From positions 1 to 20,373 of the forward strand of contig JAHYYI010000032.1 in NCBI GenBank assembly GCA_019425045.1: a DNA stretch of 20,373 bases. Direction: 5' to 3'. Below the pieces are notes generated by a model, which was not told the origin of the DNA, did not search any database, and saw only the letters and a program-made list of their open reading frames with translations. The first letter of the stretch is position 1. Each line of letters starts with the position of its first letter. Of the stretch, positions 1-6,435 are shown piece by piece. The position numbers and the translations under genes were made by a program. The DNA is from Collinsella sp. (GTDB lineage Bacteria; Actinomycetota; Coriobacteriia; Coriobacteriales; Coriobacteriaceae).

Positions 1-1429
1 TGCCGTTGGCGTCGATGTCGAAGGTGACCTCGATCTGCGGCACGCCGCGGCGGGCAGCCGGGATGCCGGTCAGCTGGAACTTACCGAGCGACTTGTTGTC
101 GCGGGCAAGCTCGCGCTCGCCCTGGAGCACGTTGATCTCGACGCTGGTCTGGTTGTCGGCAGCGGTGGAGTAAACCTCGGTCTTGGAGGTCGGGATCGTG
201 GTGTTGCGGTCGATCATCTTGGTCATGATGCCGCCCATGGTCTCGACGCCCAGCGACAGCGGGGTAACGTCGAGCAGCAGGATGCCCTCGACGTCGCCGG
301 TGAGCACGCCGCCCTGGACGGCAGCGCCGTCGGCAACGACCTCGTCGGGGTTCACGGACATGTTGGGCTGCTTGCCGGTCATGGTCTTGACCAGATCCTG
401 GACGGCGGGCATACGGGTGGAGCCGCCGACGAGGATGACCTCGGTCAGATCGGAGAGCTTGAGCTTAGCGTCGCGCAGGGCGTTGGTGACAGGCTGCTTG
501 CAGCGCTCGAGCAGGTCGCGGGTGATCTTCTCGAACTCGGCGCGGGTCAGCGTGTAGTTGAGGTGCAGCGGGCCAGACTGGTTCATGGTGATGAACGGCA
601 GGTTGATGGTGGACTGCTGGGCGGCGGAGAGCTCCTTCTTGGCGTTCTCGGCGGCCTCTTTCAGACGCTGCAGGGCCATGGGGTCCTGACGCAGGTCGAC
701 ACCGTTCTCCTGCTGGAACTTATCGGCCATCCAGTCGATGACGCGCTGATCCCAGTCGTCGCCGCCCAGGTGGTTGTCGCCCGAGGTGGACAGAACCTCA
801 AACACGCCGTCAGCGAGATCGAGGATGGAGACGTCGAAGGTGCCGCCGCCCAGGTCGAAGACCAGGATGCGCTGGTCGGTACCCTGCTTGTCCAGGCCAT
901 AGGCAAGAGCAGCAGCGGTTGGCTCGTTGACGATACGCTTGACGTTGAGGCCGGCGATCTTACCGGCGTCCTTGGTGGCCTGACGCTGGGCGTCGTTGAA
1001 GTAGGCCGGGACGGTGATGACGGCGTCGGTGACGGTCTCGCCCAGATACTTCTCGGCGTCGGCCTTCATCTTTGCGAGCGTCATGGCGCTCACCTGCTCG
1101 GCGGTGTAATCCTTGCCCTCGATGTCGACGACGGCACGGCCGCCCTGGCCCTCCTTGACCTCATACGGCACGGTCTTGATCTCGGAGGTGCACTCGGAAT
1201 ACTTGCGGCCCATGAAGCGCTTGATGGAGAACACGGTGTTCTTGGGGTTGGTGACAGCCTGGTTCTTAGCGGCCTTACCCACGACGCGGTCGCCGTCGGC
1301 ACGGAAGCCCACGACGGACGGGGTGGTGCGGTCGCCCTCGGCGTTCACGATAATGGTCGGAGAACCGCCCTCGAGAACGGCCATTGCGGAATTAGTAGTA
1401 CCAAGGTCGATACCAAGAATCTTACTCAT
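1..1429 (-). CDS. dnaK: Molecular chaperone DnaK (Hsp70), 3' end outside window
   Basis: This is the first 476 codons of Hsp70, the ATP-driven cytosolic chaperone that works with DnaJ and GrpE. The frame reads from an ATG at 1429-1427 and is still open at base 1, so the C-terminal part of the substrate-binding domain lies outside. Visible motifs in order are the N-terminal phosphate loop GIDLGTTNS, NEPTAAALAYGLD, the second phosphate motif DLGGGTFDVS, the adenosine motif ILVGGSTRMP and, after the interdomain linker (LLLDVTPLSLGVET), the start of the peptide-binding beta sandwich. The nucleotide-binding domain looks complete and undamaged. A purine-rich ribosome site (AGAGAGGG) lies about 8 bases before the ATG. 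In actinobacteria grpE, dnaJ and hspR usually follow dnaK; they would be off the left edge. I see no clear CIRCE or HAIR operator upstream. Confidence 0.97.
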   Translation of the reverse strand, partial: MSKILGIDLGTTNSAMAVLEGGSPTIIVNAEGDRTTPSVVGFRADGDRVVGKAAKNQAVTNPKNTVFSIKRFMGRKYSECTSEIKTVPYEVKEGQGGRAVVDIEGKDYTAEQVSAMTLAKMKADAEKYLGETVTDAVITVPAYFNDAQRQATKDAGKIAGLNVKRIVNEPTAAALAYGLDKQGTDQRILVFDLGGGTFDVSILDLADGVFEVLSTSGDNHLGGDDWDQRVIDWMADKFQQENGVDLRQDPMALQRLKEAAENAKKELSAAQQSTINLPFITMNQSGPLHLNYTLTRAEFEKITRDLLERCKQPVTNALRDAKLKLSDLTEVILVGGSTRMPAVQDLVKTMTGKQPNMSVNPDEVVADGAAVQGGVLTGDVEGILLLDVTPLSLGVETMGGIMTKMIDRNTTIPTSKTEVYSTAADNQTSVEINVLQGERELARDNKSLGKFQLTGIPAARRGVPQIEVTFDIDANG

Positions 1430-1693
1430 TAGAAATTCCCTCTCTCTTTTGCGTTCGCGCCGCCTCGACGGTCTGTCGCGCGGCGCTTCGGCTTGTCTTT
1501 CAGGATGTAGTGTATCCCCTTATGGGCTGGAATATACAAAATCTAAGTCAATTCATATAAGATTTCTTATTGCTGAGAGTTTAGGTTCTTAAATGCGCAG
1601 GTAGATGCGCTGAATGAGTTCTCGGCAAATCTATTGAGATCTATGTAGAGATGGCTGAGGTTTGCGTCCGGGGGTGCCTGGGGGCCGTCTTGC

Positions 1694-1863
1694 GGCAAGC
1701 GCATCCCGGTTTGAGCGTGGATTCCGGGTCGCAGTTTCCGTCTGAAGGCTCAACCGGAAACCGTATCCCGTTTTGAGAGCTGATACCGGGTCGCAGTTTC
1801 CGCTAGCGGGCCCAACCGGAAACTGCGACCCGGTTTTCGGCCAAATAACGGGATGCCCTTTCC
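1694..1863 (+). repeat. Three-hairpin repeat array, copy A
   Basis: Three 46-nt modules start at 1694, 1756 and 1818, a period of exactly 62, each separated by a 16-nt spacer. Each has the form GGAAA-N-CCCG, a loop, then CGGG-N-TTTCC, so each can fold as a hairpin. Module 1 has GGCAA instead of GGAAA. The loop of module 3 contains TTCGGCCAAATA. The right arm of module 2 (1786-1801) and the left arm of module 3 (1818-1833) are perfect 16-nt reverse complements, so a hairpin can also form across the spacer. A second copy with the same geometry and orientation lies at 18501-18670. No coding potential is evident and the function is unknown. Confidence 0.85.
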
Positions 1864-1912
1864 GCAGGCGCGCTCAATAGGTCAATATTACAAGTCACCT
1901 ATAGCTAACATT

Positions 1913-1946
1913 TGCGCAGCTCAACGGCCCCACCTGCGCGTTTTTT
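1913..1946 (+). terminator. Terminator-like hairpin upstream of the ferredoxin gene
   Basis: GCGCAG (1914-1919) pairs with CTGCGC (1934-1939) around a 14-nt loop and is followed by G and six T residues (1941-1946). The shape fits a factor-independent terminator on the plus strand. No annotated plus-strand gene precedes it, so it would end either an unannotated transcript that includes the hairpin array or read-through. The stem is short, hence the modest confidence. Confidence 0.4.
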
Positions 1947-1998
1947 AGTAAACCTTGGCATACTCGGCGAACGGTATGAAGATGCCGGCCAGAGGGTA

Positions 1999-2026
1999 TT
2001 GCAAACGGTCGCTCCCGTGGTATGTT
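1999..2026 (+). promoter_or_regulatory. Candidate sigma-70 promoter of the ferredoxin gene
   Basis: TTGCAA at 1999-2004 and TATGTT at 2021-2026 are separated by 16 bases. Each matches the consensus at four or more positions. Transcription would start near 2033, giving a leader of about 55 nt before the ribosome site at 2073-2080. Confidence 0.45.
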
Positions 2027-2087
2027 TTTGCCCGAATCAAACCGGCGCGCATCGCCTGTAGCGTCGGTCAACAGAGAGGAAACTACC

Positions 2088-2273
2088 ATGGCTCATCCCG
2101 TAATTGATGCCGACGAGTGCATCGCTTGTGGCGTTTGCGTCGACTCCTGCCCCGCTGGTGTTCTGGAGCTCCAGGACGTCGCTACCGTCGCTGACGAGGA
2201 CTCCTGCGTCGCCTGTGGCGCTTGCCAGGACGCTTGCCCCGCCGGCGCGATCACCGAGATCGTCGAGGAGTAA
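2088..2273 (+). CDS. Small 2[4Fe-4S] ferredoxin
   Basis: A 61-residue clostridial-type ferredoxin, a soluble low-potential electron carrier for enzymes such as pyruvate:ferredoxin oxidoreductase and hydrogenases. It has two CxxCxxCxxxCP clusters, Cys11/14/17/21 and Cys40/43/46/50. Each has three cysteines for one cubane and a fourth cysteine serving the other, the classic pseudo-twofold arrangement. The start is the ATG at 2088 because a strong ribosome site (AGAGAGGA, 2073-2080) precedes it and the protein then begins MAHPVIDADEC, as in the family. A longer in-frame start at 2022 would add residues unlike any ferredoxin and would overlap the promoter. It is monocistronic and ends at a shared bidirectional terminator. 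Its partner enzyme is not in the window. Confidence 0.95.
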   Translation: MAHPVIDADECIACGVCVDSCPAGVLELQDVATVADEDSCVACGACQDACPAGAITEIVEE

Positions 2274-2313
2274 CAACTCCCTCACTTGCACACTCACAAG
2301 TACACCGTGCACA

Positions 2314-2351
2314 AAAAGGAGGCCTCCGCATCGCCGCGGAGGCCTCCTTTT
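2314..2351. terminator. Bidirectional terminator between ferredoxin and niaR
   Basis: A perfect 16-bp stem (2314-2329 with 2336-2351) around a 6-nt loop, with an A4 run at the left foot and a T4 run at the right foot. It can end the plus-strand ferredoxin transcript (stop at 2273) and the minus-strand nad operon (stop at 2361). Converging genes with one shared hairpin support this reading. Confidence 0.9.
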
Positions 2352-2360
2352 GCATGTGTT

Positions 2361-2906
2361 CTAGGACAAATCATCCTCGTAGGGCATTAAATCGGCAAGG
2401 TAGCCCTTCTCCTTGAGCATGGCCTCGATCTCGTCGAGGGTTTGCTCATCCTCTGCCGCAATGCGATGGAAGTGATAGCCGCTCGTCACCGTTAATAGTG
2501 GAAAGCTCTTGCCGCTCTCGATATCGTGCAGATAGCGCTCAACATCGCGACGATTGCGAATGTCCAGGTCGGCCGTGATCTTACCGTACACGCGGTGATT
2601 GACGATCACGTTGAGCACGGCGCCGCCGGCGTCGACGATACTCGTGAGCTCATCGCCTGCCTGCTCAACGCTGTGGCGAACCTTGACCAAGCGCGTGGGC
2701 ACGGCGGGGCTGCTGGGGGCCTCCTGTAGTACATAGCCGCGATTGGTGGCGACGATATCGTGCCCGTCAGCGCGCAGCAGGGCGATGTCCTGCACCACGA
2801 CCTGACGGCTCACGCCCACCTCGCGGGCAAGCGCACTGCCCGAGACAGGATCTTTGGCTTCCTCGAGCACGGCCATGATGGAACGGCGACGCTCGCGGGC
2901 ATTCAT
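2361..2906 (-). CDS. niaR: NiaR-family niacin-responsive transcriptional repressor (HTH_11 + 3H domain)
   Basis: A 181-residue regulator of NAD synthesis. The N-terminal part (about 5-60) is a winged helix-turn-helix (SGSALAREVGVSRQVVVQDI). Residues about 75-170 form the 3H domain, named for conserved histidines and known to bind a metal ion and nicotinate. Candidate ligands are His78, Glu86, His145 and His147, the last two in the motif GYHFHRI; His104 lies in NHRVYG. The family represses NAD synthesis or niacin uptake genes when niacin is plentiful. The start ATG overlaps the nadC stop by one base (TAATG), so it is the last gene of nadA-nadB-nadC-niaR and probably translationally coupled. 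Its likely target is the palindrome at 6270-6313 in front of nadA, which would make the operon autoregulated. Family assignment is strong; the operator link is inference. Confidence 0.93.
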   Translation of the reverse strand: MNARERRRSIMAVLEEAKDPVSGSALAREVGVSRQVVVQDIALLRADGHDIVATNRGYVLQEAPSSPAVPTRLVKVRHSVEQAGDELTSIVDAGGAVLNVIVNHRVYGKITADLDIRNRRDVERYLHDIESGKSFPLLTVTSGYHFHRIAAEDEQTLDEIEAMLKEKGYLADLMPYEDDLS

Positions 2907-3766
2907 TATTTACCGTCCAGCAGACGCAGGTGCTTGAGCGAGAGGTCGAGAATCGGCGCAGAGTGCGTCAACGCCCCCGAGCTAATAAAGTCAACGCCCA
3001 GGTCGGCGAGCGCGCGGATATTGTTGGCGTCCACGTTGCCCGAGCACTCGGTCTTAGCACGACCGGCGATAAGCTCAATCGCTGCAGCCATGTCGTCGTG
3101 GGTCATGTTGTCGAGCATGATGATATCGGCGCCGGCCTCCACGGCCTCGCGTACCATGTCCAGGTTCTCGCACTCAATCTCGACCGTCGTGGTAAACGAT
3201 GCGTGGGCGCGTGCCATCTCGATCGCACGAGTCACACCACCGGCGGCGTCGATGTGGTTGTCCTTGAGCATGACAGCCGTCGACAGGTTGTAGCGGTGGT
3301 TGCTGCCGCCGCCGATCTCGACCGCGGCCTTCTCGAAGACACGCATGCCCGGCGTGGTCTTGCGCGTGTCGACAAGCACGGTCTTGGTACCTTCGAGCGC
3401 CGCTGCCATGTTGTGCGTGTAGGTGGCGATGCCGCTCATGCGCTGCAGGTAGTTGAGCGCCACGCGCTCGCCCGAAAGCAGCACGCGCGCGTCGCCGCGC
3501 ACCTGGCCCACGTGGTCGCCGGCATGCACCTCGTCGCCATCCGAAACATCGAACAACACGGAGCTCTGCGGATCCAGCAGCTCAAAGGTGCGGGCAAACA
3601 CATCCAAGCCGGCGATGATACCGTCGGCCTTAGCGATAAGCTCAACGGTAGCGGGACGCGCCGTGGGGCACACGCTCGCCGTGCTCACGTCCTCAAACGT
3701 AATGTCCTCGCGCAGAGCCTGCAGAATCAGATCATCGACGACGAGCTTCATGGTAATGGGATTCAT
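2906..3766 (-). CDS. nadC: Nicotinate-nucleotide pyrophosphorylase (quinolinate phosphoribosyltransferase)
   Basis: A 286-residue cytosolic enzyme that joins quinolinate to PRPP, giving nicotinate mononucleotide, CO2 and pyrophosphate; it is the third step of de novo NAD synthesis. Family motifs visible are the N-terminal helical segment ending in REDITFEDVST, the substrate/PRPP-binding signatures TRKTTPGMR and GGGSNHRYNLSTAVMLKDNH, then VEIECENLDM and ADIIMLDNM on the barrel strands. Length is normal and no key motif is missing. The ATG at 3766 lies 3 bases beyond the nadB stop, with a strong GGAGGAG ribosome site inside the end of nadB. Its own stop overlaps the niaR start. The tight packing indicates one mRNA. 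Confidence 0.96.
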   Translation of the reverse strand: MNPITMKLVVDDLILQALREDITFEDVSTASVCPTARPATVELIAKADGIIAGLDVFARTFELLDPQSSVLFDVSDGDEVHAGDHVGQVRGDARVLLSGERVALNYLQRMSGIATYTHNMAAALEGTKTVLVDTRKTTPGMRVFEKAAVEIGGGSNHRYNLSTAVMLKDNHIDAAGGVTRAIEMARAHASFTTTVEIECENLDMVREAVEAGADIIMLDNMTHDDMAAAIELIAGRAKTECSGNVDANNIRALADLGVDFISSGALTHSAPILDLSLKHLRLLDGK

Positions 3767-3769
3767 GGT

Positions 3770-5146
3770 CTACTCCTCCACGGCCTGCGTGCCGGCGGCA
3801 CGGGCCAAATCATCGATTGCAAGGGTATCGGCGCTCAGAGCGCGATGGCGGCCATCGAGCGCGGGCTCGCCCGCCTGCTCCACGGCAAGCGACTCGCCGG
3901 TACGCATGTGCCAGGCGGCGCGGCGACCCCAGACCAGCGCCTCGAGCAAGCTATTTGATGCAAGACGGTTCTTGCCGTGAACGCCATTGCAAGCCGTCTC
4001 GCCGGCGGCGTAGAGCCCGGGCATCGAGGTGCGGCCGTCCTTGTCGACCCACACGCCGCCCATAAAGTAGTGCTGCGTGGGCGTAACGGGAATGGGCTCA
4101 TCCAGGATGTCGCGACCGTCCTCCAGGCAGCGCGCGCGGATGTTGGCAAAGTGCCCGGTCACCACGTCGCGCTCGACGGGGGCAAAGCTCAGCCACTCGT
4201 GCTCGGTGCCGTCTTGCTTCATCTGCTCGCGGATGGCGGCGGCGACAACATCGCGCGGCTGCAGCTCGTCGGTAAAGCGCTCGCCGGCAGCATTGAGCAG
4301 AATCGCGCCTTCGCCGCGGCAGCTCTCGCTAATCAGGAAGGTGCGGCCCGGCTGCGGAGAGAACAGTCCCGTGGGATGGATCTGCACGTAGTCCAGGTGC
4401 TCCATCGTGATGCCGTGCTCCTGCGCGATGTAGCAAGCGTCACCGGTGAGCTGCGGGTAGTTGGTGGAGTGATCGTACACGCCGCCGATGCCACCCGTCG
4501 CCCACAGCGTATGGCGAGCATGAATCTTAAACGGCTTACCGGCATGCACGCCCTCATCGGCATTTGCCAGCTCATCGGCGGGGCGAGCTGAATCGCCCTC
4601 ATCCACGGCAACGGCGACGACGCCGGTACACACCGTGGCGCCATCGCGCTCGGCGGTCAGGATATCGGTCATGGCAACGTGTTCGAGAATCTGCACGTTG
4701 TCCAGCTTGCGGACAGCCTGGAGCAGTTTGGTCGTAATCTCCTTGCCCGTAATATCGGCATGGAAGGCGATGCGCGGGCGGCTGTGCGCGCCCTCGCGGG
4801 TAAAGTCGAGGCTGCCGTCGGACTTGCGCTCAAAGTCCACGCCCATGGCCAGCAGGTCATTGATGACCGAACGGCTCGAGCGAATCATGATGTCAACACT
4901 CTCGCGGCGGTTCTCGTAATGGCCGGCGTGCATGGTGTCCTCAAAGAAGGCATCGTAGTCAGAACCCTCGGGCAGTACGCAGATGCCGCCCTGCGCGAGC
5001 ATCGAATCGCACTCGTCGATGGCGCCCTTGGAGAGCATGATTACGCGCGTGCTCGTCGGCAGATTGAGAGCCGCATACAGGCCCGCCACGCCACAACCGG
5101 CAATGACGACATCGCACTCCATATCGGGGTATTGTTTGGTTTCCAC
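3770..5146 (-). CDS. nadB: L-aspartate oxidase
   Basis: A 458-residue flavoprotein that oxidises L-aspartate to iminoaspartate, the substrate of NadA. The FAD-binding fold starts at residue 10 with VVIAGCGVAGLYAAL. Further family motifs are MLAQGGICV, HSRPRIAFHADITG, WATGGIGGVYDHSTN, HLDYVQIHPTGL, the SCRGEGAILLNAAGERF segment of the catalytic domain, and NRLASNSLLEALVWGRRAA near the end. The start is a GTG at 5146, chosen because GGGAGAGGA sits 6 bases upstream and the protein then begins just before the dinucleotide fold. The protein is shorter than the usual 510-540 residues: the C-terminal helical domain of the succinate dehydrogenase/fumarate reductase superfamily is almost absent and only about 55 residues follow the last FAD motif. 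No frameshift is seen, so this looks like a natural short form. Confidence 0.94.
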   Translation of the reverse strand: METKQYPDMECDVVIAGCGVAGLYAALNLPTSTRVIMLSKGAIDECDSMLAQGGICVLPEGSDYDAFFEDTMHAGHYENRRESVDIMIRSSRSVINDLLAMGVDFERKSDGSLDFTREGAHSRPRIAFHADITGKEITTKLLQAVRKLDNVQILEHVAMTDILTAERDGATVCTGVVAVAVDEGDSARPADELANADEGVHAGKPFKIHARHTLWATGGIGGVYDHSTNYPQLTGDACYIAQEHGITMEHLDYVQIHPTGLFSPQPGRTFLISESCRGEGAILLNAAGERFTDELQPRDVVAAAIREQMKQDGTEHEWLSFAPVERDVVTGHFANIRARCLEDGRDILDEPIPVTPTQHYFMGGVWVDKDGRTSMPGLYAAGETACNGVHGKNRLASNSLLEALVWGRRAAWHMRTGESLAVEQAGEPALDGRHRALSADTLAIDDLARAAGTQAVEE

Positions 5147-5164
5147 AGGAATCCTCTCCCTTGT

Positions 5165-5199
5165 AATGTGGCATCAGGGATGGTCCCTCATGTCACATT
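5165..5199 (-). other. Intercistronic hairpin between nadA and nadB
   Basis: The 56-nt gap between the nadA stop and the nadB start is mostly one interrupted hairpin. AATGTG pairs with CACATT at the ends, CAT with ATG inside, and AGGGA with TCCCT around a CCA loop. No T run follows, so it is not a terminator. It could protect the nadB-nadC-niaR message or set relative expression. Confidence 0.55.
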
Positions 5200-5202
5200 G
5201 GC

Positions 5203-6228
5203 TTAGCGCGCCGCGTACTCGAGCATGCGGTCGAGCGTGAGCTTGGCCTGATCGGCGGCCTCGTCCGACACGCCAATCCGCACCTCGCCCTCGCCCGTCT
5301 CCAGGCAGTGCACGAGTTTTTCAAGCGTGATGAGATCCATGTTGACGCAAGTGGGCTGCACCGCGGGGAAGTAAAACTTCTTGCCGGTGCCCTGGCAGCG
5401 GCGCTCGAGCTCGTAGAGCACGCCACGGACCGTCACGATGATGAACTCGCTCGCGTCCGACTCCTCGGCGTACTTGATGATGCCGGCAGTGGAGCCAATA
5501 TAGTCGGCCTCGGCAAGGACGTCGGCCTTGCACTCGGGGTGCGCCAGCACGAGCGCGTCGGGATGCGCCTCCTGCGCATCGACAATCTGCTCGACGGTGA
5601 TGATGTGGTGGCGCGGGCAGTAGCCATTGTTGAGGATGACGTGCTTTTGCGGCACCTGCTCGGCTACGAAGCGGCCCAGGTTTTGATCGGGGATAAACAG
5701 AACGTGCTGCTGCGGCAACTCGGACACGATCTTAACGGCATTGGAGCTGGTGACGCACACATCGCTCCAGCTCTTGATCTCGACCGTCGAGTTAACGTAG
5801 CAGACCACGGCAAGGTCGTCGCCGTACTCGGCGCGCGCCGCGTCGACCGTCTCGCGCTTGACCATGTGAGCCATGGGGCAGTCCGCGCCCGGCTCGGGTA
5901 GCAGCACGGTCTTGGTGGGGTTGAGCAGCTTGGCGCTCTCGCCCATAAACTCCACGCCGCACAGCACGATGGTCTGCTGCGGCAGGCTTTTGGCGAGCTT
6001 TGCCAGGTAGAAGCTATCGCCGACGTAATCGGCTACGGCCTGCACCTCGGGCGCCACATAGTAGTGCGCCAAGATCACCGCGTCACGTTGGGTTTTTAGT
6101 TGCTGAATGGCCTCGACGAGCTCTGCGGGCACCAGTGCCGCGCGCTCCGTTGCCGTCGTTGCCGATGCTAGGCCGGCCGCGATATCGCGTGCAAGCTCCG
6201 ACGCATCCATGTTCGCGCTCTGTGCCAT
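5203..6228 (-). CDS. nadA: Quinolinate synthase
   Basis: A 341-residue [4Fe-4S] enzyme that condenses iminoaspartate with dihydroxyacetone phosphate to quinolinate. Its three expected cluster cysteines are visible: Cys90 in LCGVEFMGE, one in NNGYCPRHH, and one in QPTCVNM. Other family signatures are LAHYYVAPEVQ with the substrate-contacting Tyr pair, CYVNSTVEIK, and HPECKADV. The start chosen is the ATG at 6228, five bases after a GAGGGG ribosome site; a TTG codon lies directly before it and is less likely. It is the first gene of the nad operon, transcribed from the promoter at 6264-6292, and is separated from nadB by a 56-nt hairpin gap. Confidence 0.96.
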   Translation of the reverse strand: MAQSANMDASELARDIAAGLASATTATERAALVPAELVEAIQQLKTQRDAVILAHYYVAPEVQAVADYVGDSFYLAKLAKSLPQQTIVLCGVEFMGESAKLLNPTKTVLLPEPGADCPMAHMVKRETVDAARAEYGDDLAVVCYVNSTVEIKSWSDVCVTSSNAVKIVSELPQQHVLFIPDQNLGRFVAEQVPQKHVILNNGYCPRHHIITVEQIVDAQEAHPDALVLAHPECKADVLAEADYIGSTAGIIKYAEESDASEFIIVTVRGVLYELERRCQGTGKKFYFPAVQPTCVNMDLITLEKLVHCLETGEGEVRIGVSDEAADQAKLTLDRMLEYAAR

Positions 6229-6263
6229 CAAGGCCCCTCTCTTTTGGCGAATCTTGGGGCTTT

Positions 6264-6292
6264 AGTATGACACCTAGGTTTACAGCTGACAA
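6264..6292 (-). promoter_or_regulatory. nadA operon promoter
   Basis: Read on the minus strand, TTGTCA (6292-6287) is a 5/6 match to the -35 box and CATACT (6269-6264) a 4/6 match to the -10 box, with exactly 17 bases between them. The start site would fall near 6257, about 30 nt before the nadA ATG. The -35 box lies at the centre of the palindrome at 6270-6313, so a protein bound there would block RNA polymerase. Confidence 0.65.
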
Positions 6293-6313
6293 GACAGCTG
6301 TAAACCTAGGTGT
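6270..6313. promoter_or_regulatory. Perfect 19-6-19 palindrome, probable NiaR operator
   Basis: ACACCTAGGTTTACAGCTG (6270-6288) and its exact reverse complement (6295-6313) flank the 6-nt spacer ACAAGA. The palindrome covers the -35 box and the spacer of the nadA promoter. The operon it precedes ends with niaR, whose family binds palindromes upstream of NAD genes. Each arm also contains the smaller palindrome ACCTAGGT, so more than one dimer may bind. Assignment to NiaR rests on context, not on a remembered consensus. Confidence 0.75.
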
Positions 6314-6332
6314 AAAGTTGAAATAAAGATTC

Positions 6333-6401
6333 AATCATGCGGCAGGTCCATTTTCGAACTGGCAAGCTGAGGACAGCCGAAAATGGACCCGCCCCATGAT
6401 T
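6333..6401. repeat. Large palindrome upstream of the nad operon
   Basis: A 69-nt imperfect palindrome. AATCATG pairs with CATGATT at the ends, GG with CC inside, and then GGTCCATTTTCG (6345-6356) pairs with CGAAAATGGACC (6378-6389) without mismatch, around a 21-nt loop. No T run follows. It may be a small mobile or REP-like palindrome; the sequence has no second copy in the window. Confidence 0.7.
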
Positions 6402-6435
6402 CGGGCAGCCCGTTTTGTCCTGGACCAAGGGGCAG

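Larger units (their letters stand above)
1430..2087. other. Intergenic region between divergent dnaK and ferredoxin genes
   Basis: About 660 bases without a credible gene. The dnaK-proximal part (1440-1620) must contain the dnaK promoter. A 6-bp inverted repeat AAATCT-N15-AGATTT around 1535-1565 and AT-rich hexamers (TATATT on the minus strand) lie there, but no confident -35/-10 pair or heat-shock operator stands out. Bases 1694-1863 hold the three-hairpin array, 1913-1946 a terminator-like hairpin, and 1999-2026 the ferredoxin promoter. A 6-bp inverted repeat ATAGGT-N14-ACCTAT sits near 1878-1903. Short reading frames crossing this stretch have no ribosome sites or recognisable products. 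Confidence 0.7.

Noticed and set aside
563..1432. Long plus-strand reading frame opposite dnaK
   Set aside because: It is the antisense shadow of a GC-rich conserved gene. It has no ribosome site and no recognisable product.
1440..1620. CIRCE or HAIR heat-shock operator upstream of dnaK
   Set aside because: Neither the 9-N9-9 CIRCE nor the CTTGAGT-N7-ACTCAAG HAIR pattern is present; only a weak AAATCT-N15-AGATTT repeat is seen.
1694..1863. CRISPR array
   Set aside because: Three modules only, palindromic and divergent, with 16-nt spacers and no cas genes; the geometry is wrong for CRISPR.
2022..2087. N-terminal extension of the ferredoxin
   Set aside because: It would start within the likely promoter and add residues foreign to ferredoxins; the ATG at 2088 has the ribosome site.
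2930..3958. Long plus-strand reading frame opposite nadC and nadB
   Set aside because: It spans the antisense of two conserved genes and their junction, so it is a codon-bias artefact.
6230..6335. Riboswitch in the nad leader
   Set aside because: The long palindrome overlaps the promoter and lies mostly upstream of the expected transcription start, so it should act as DNA, not as leader RNA.
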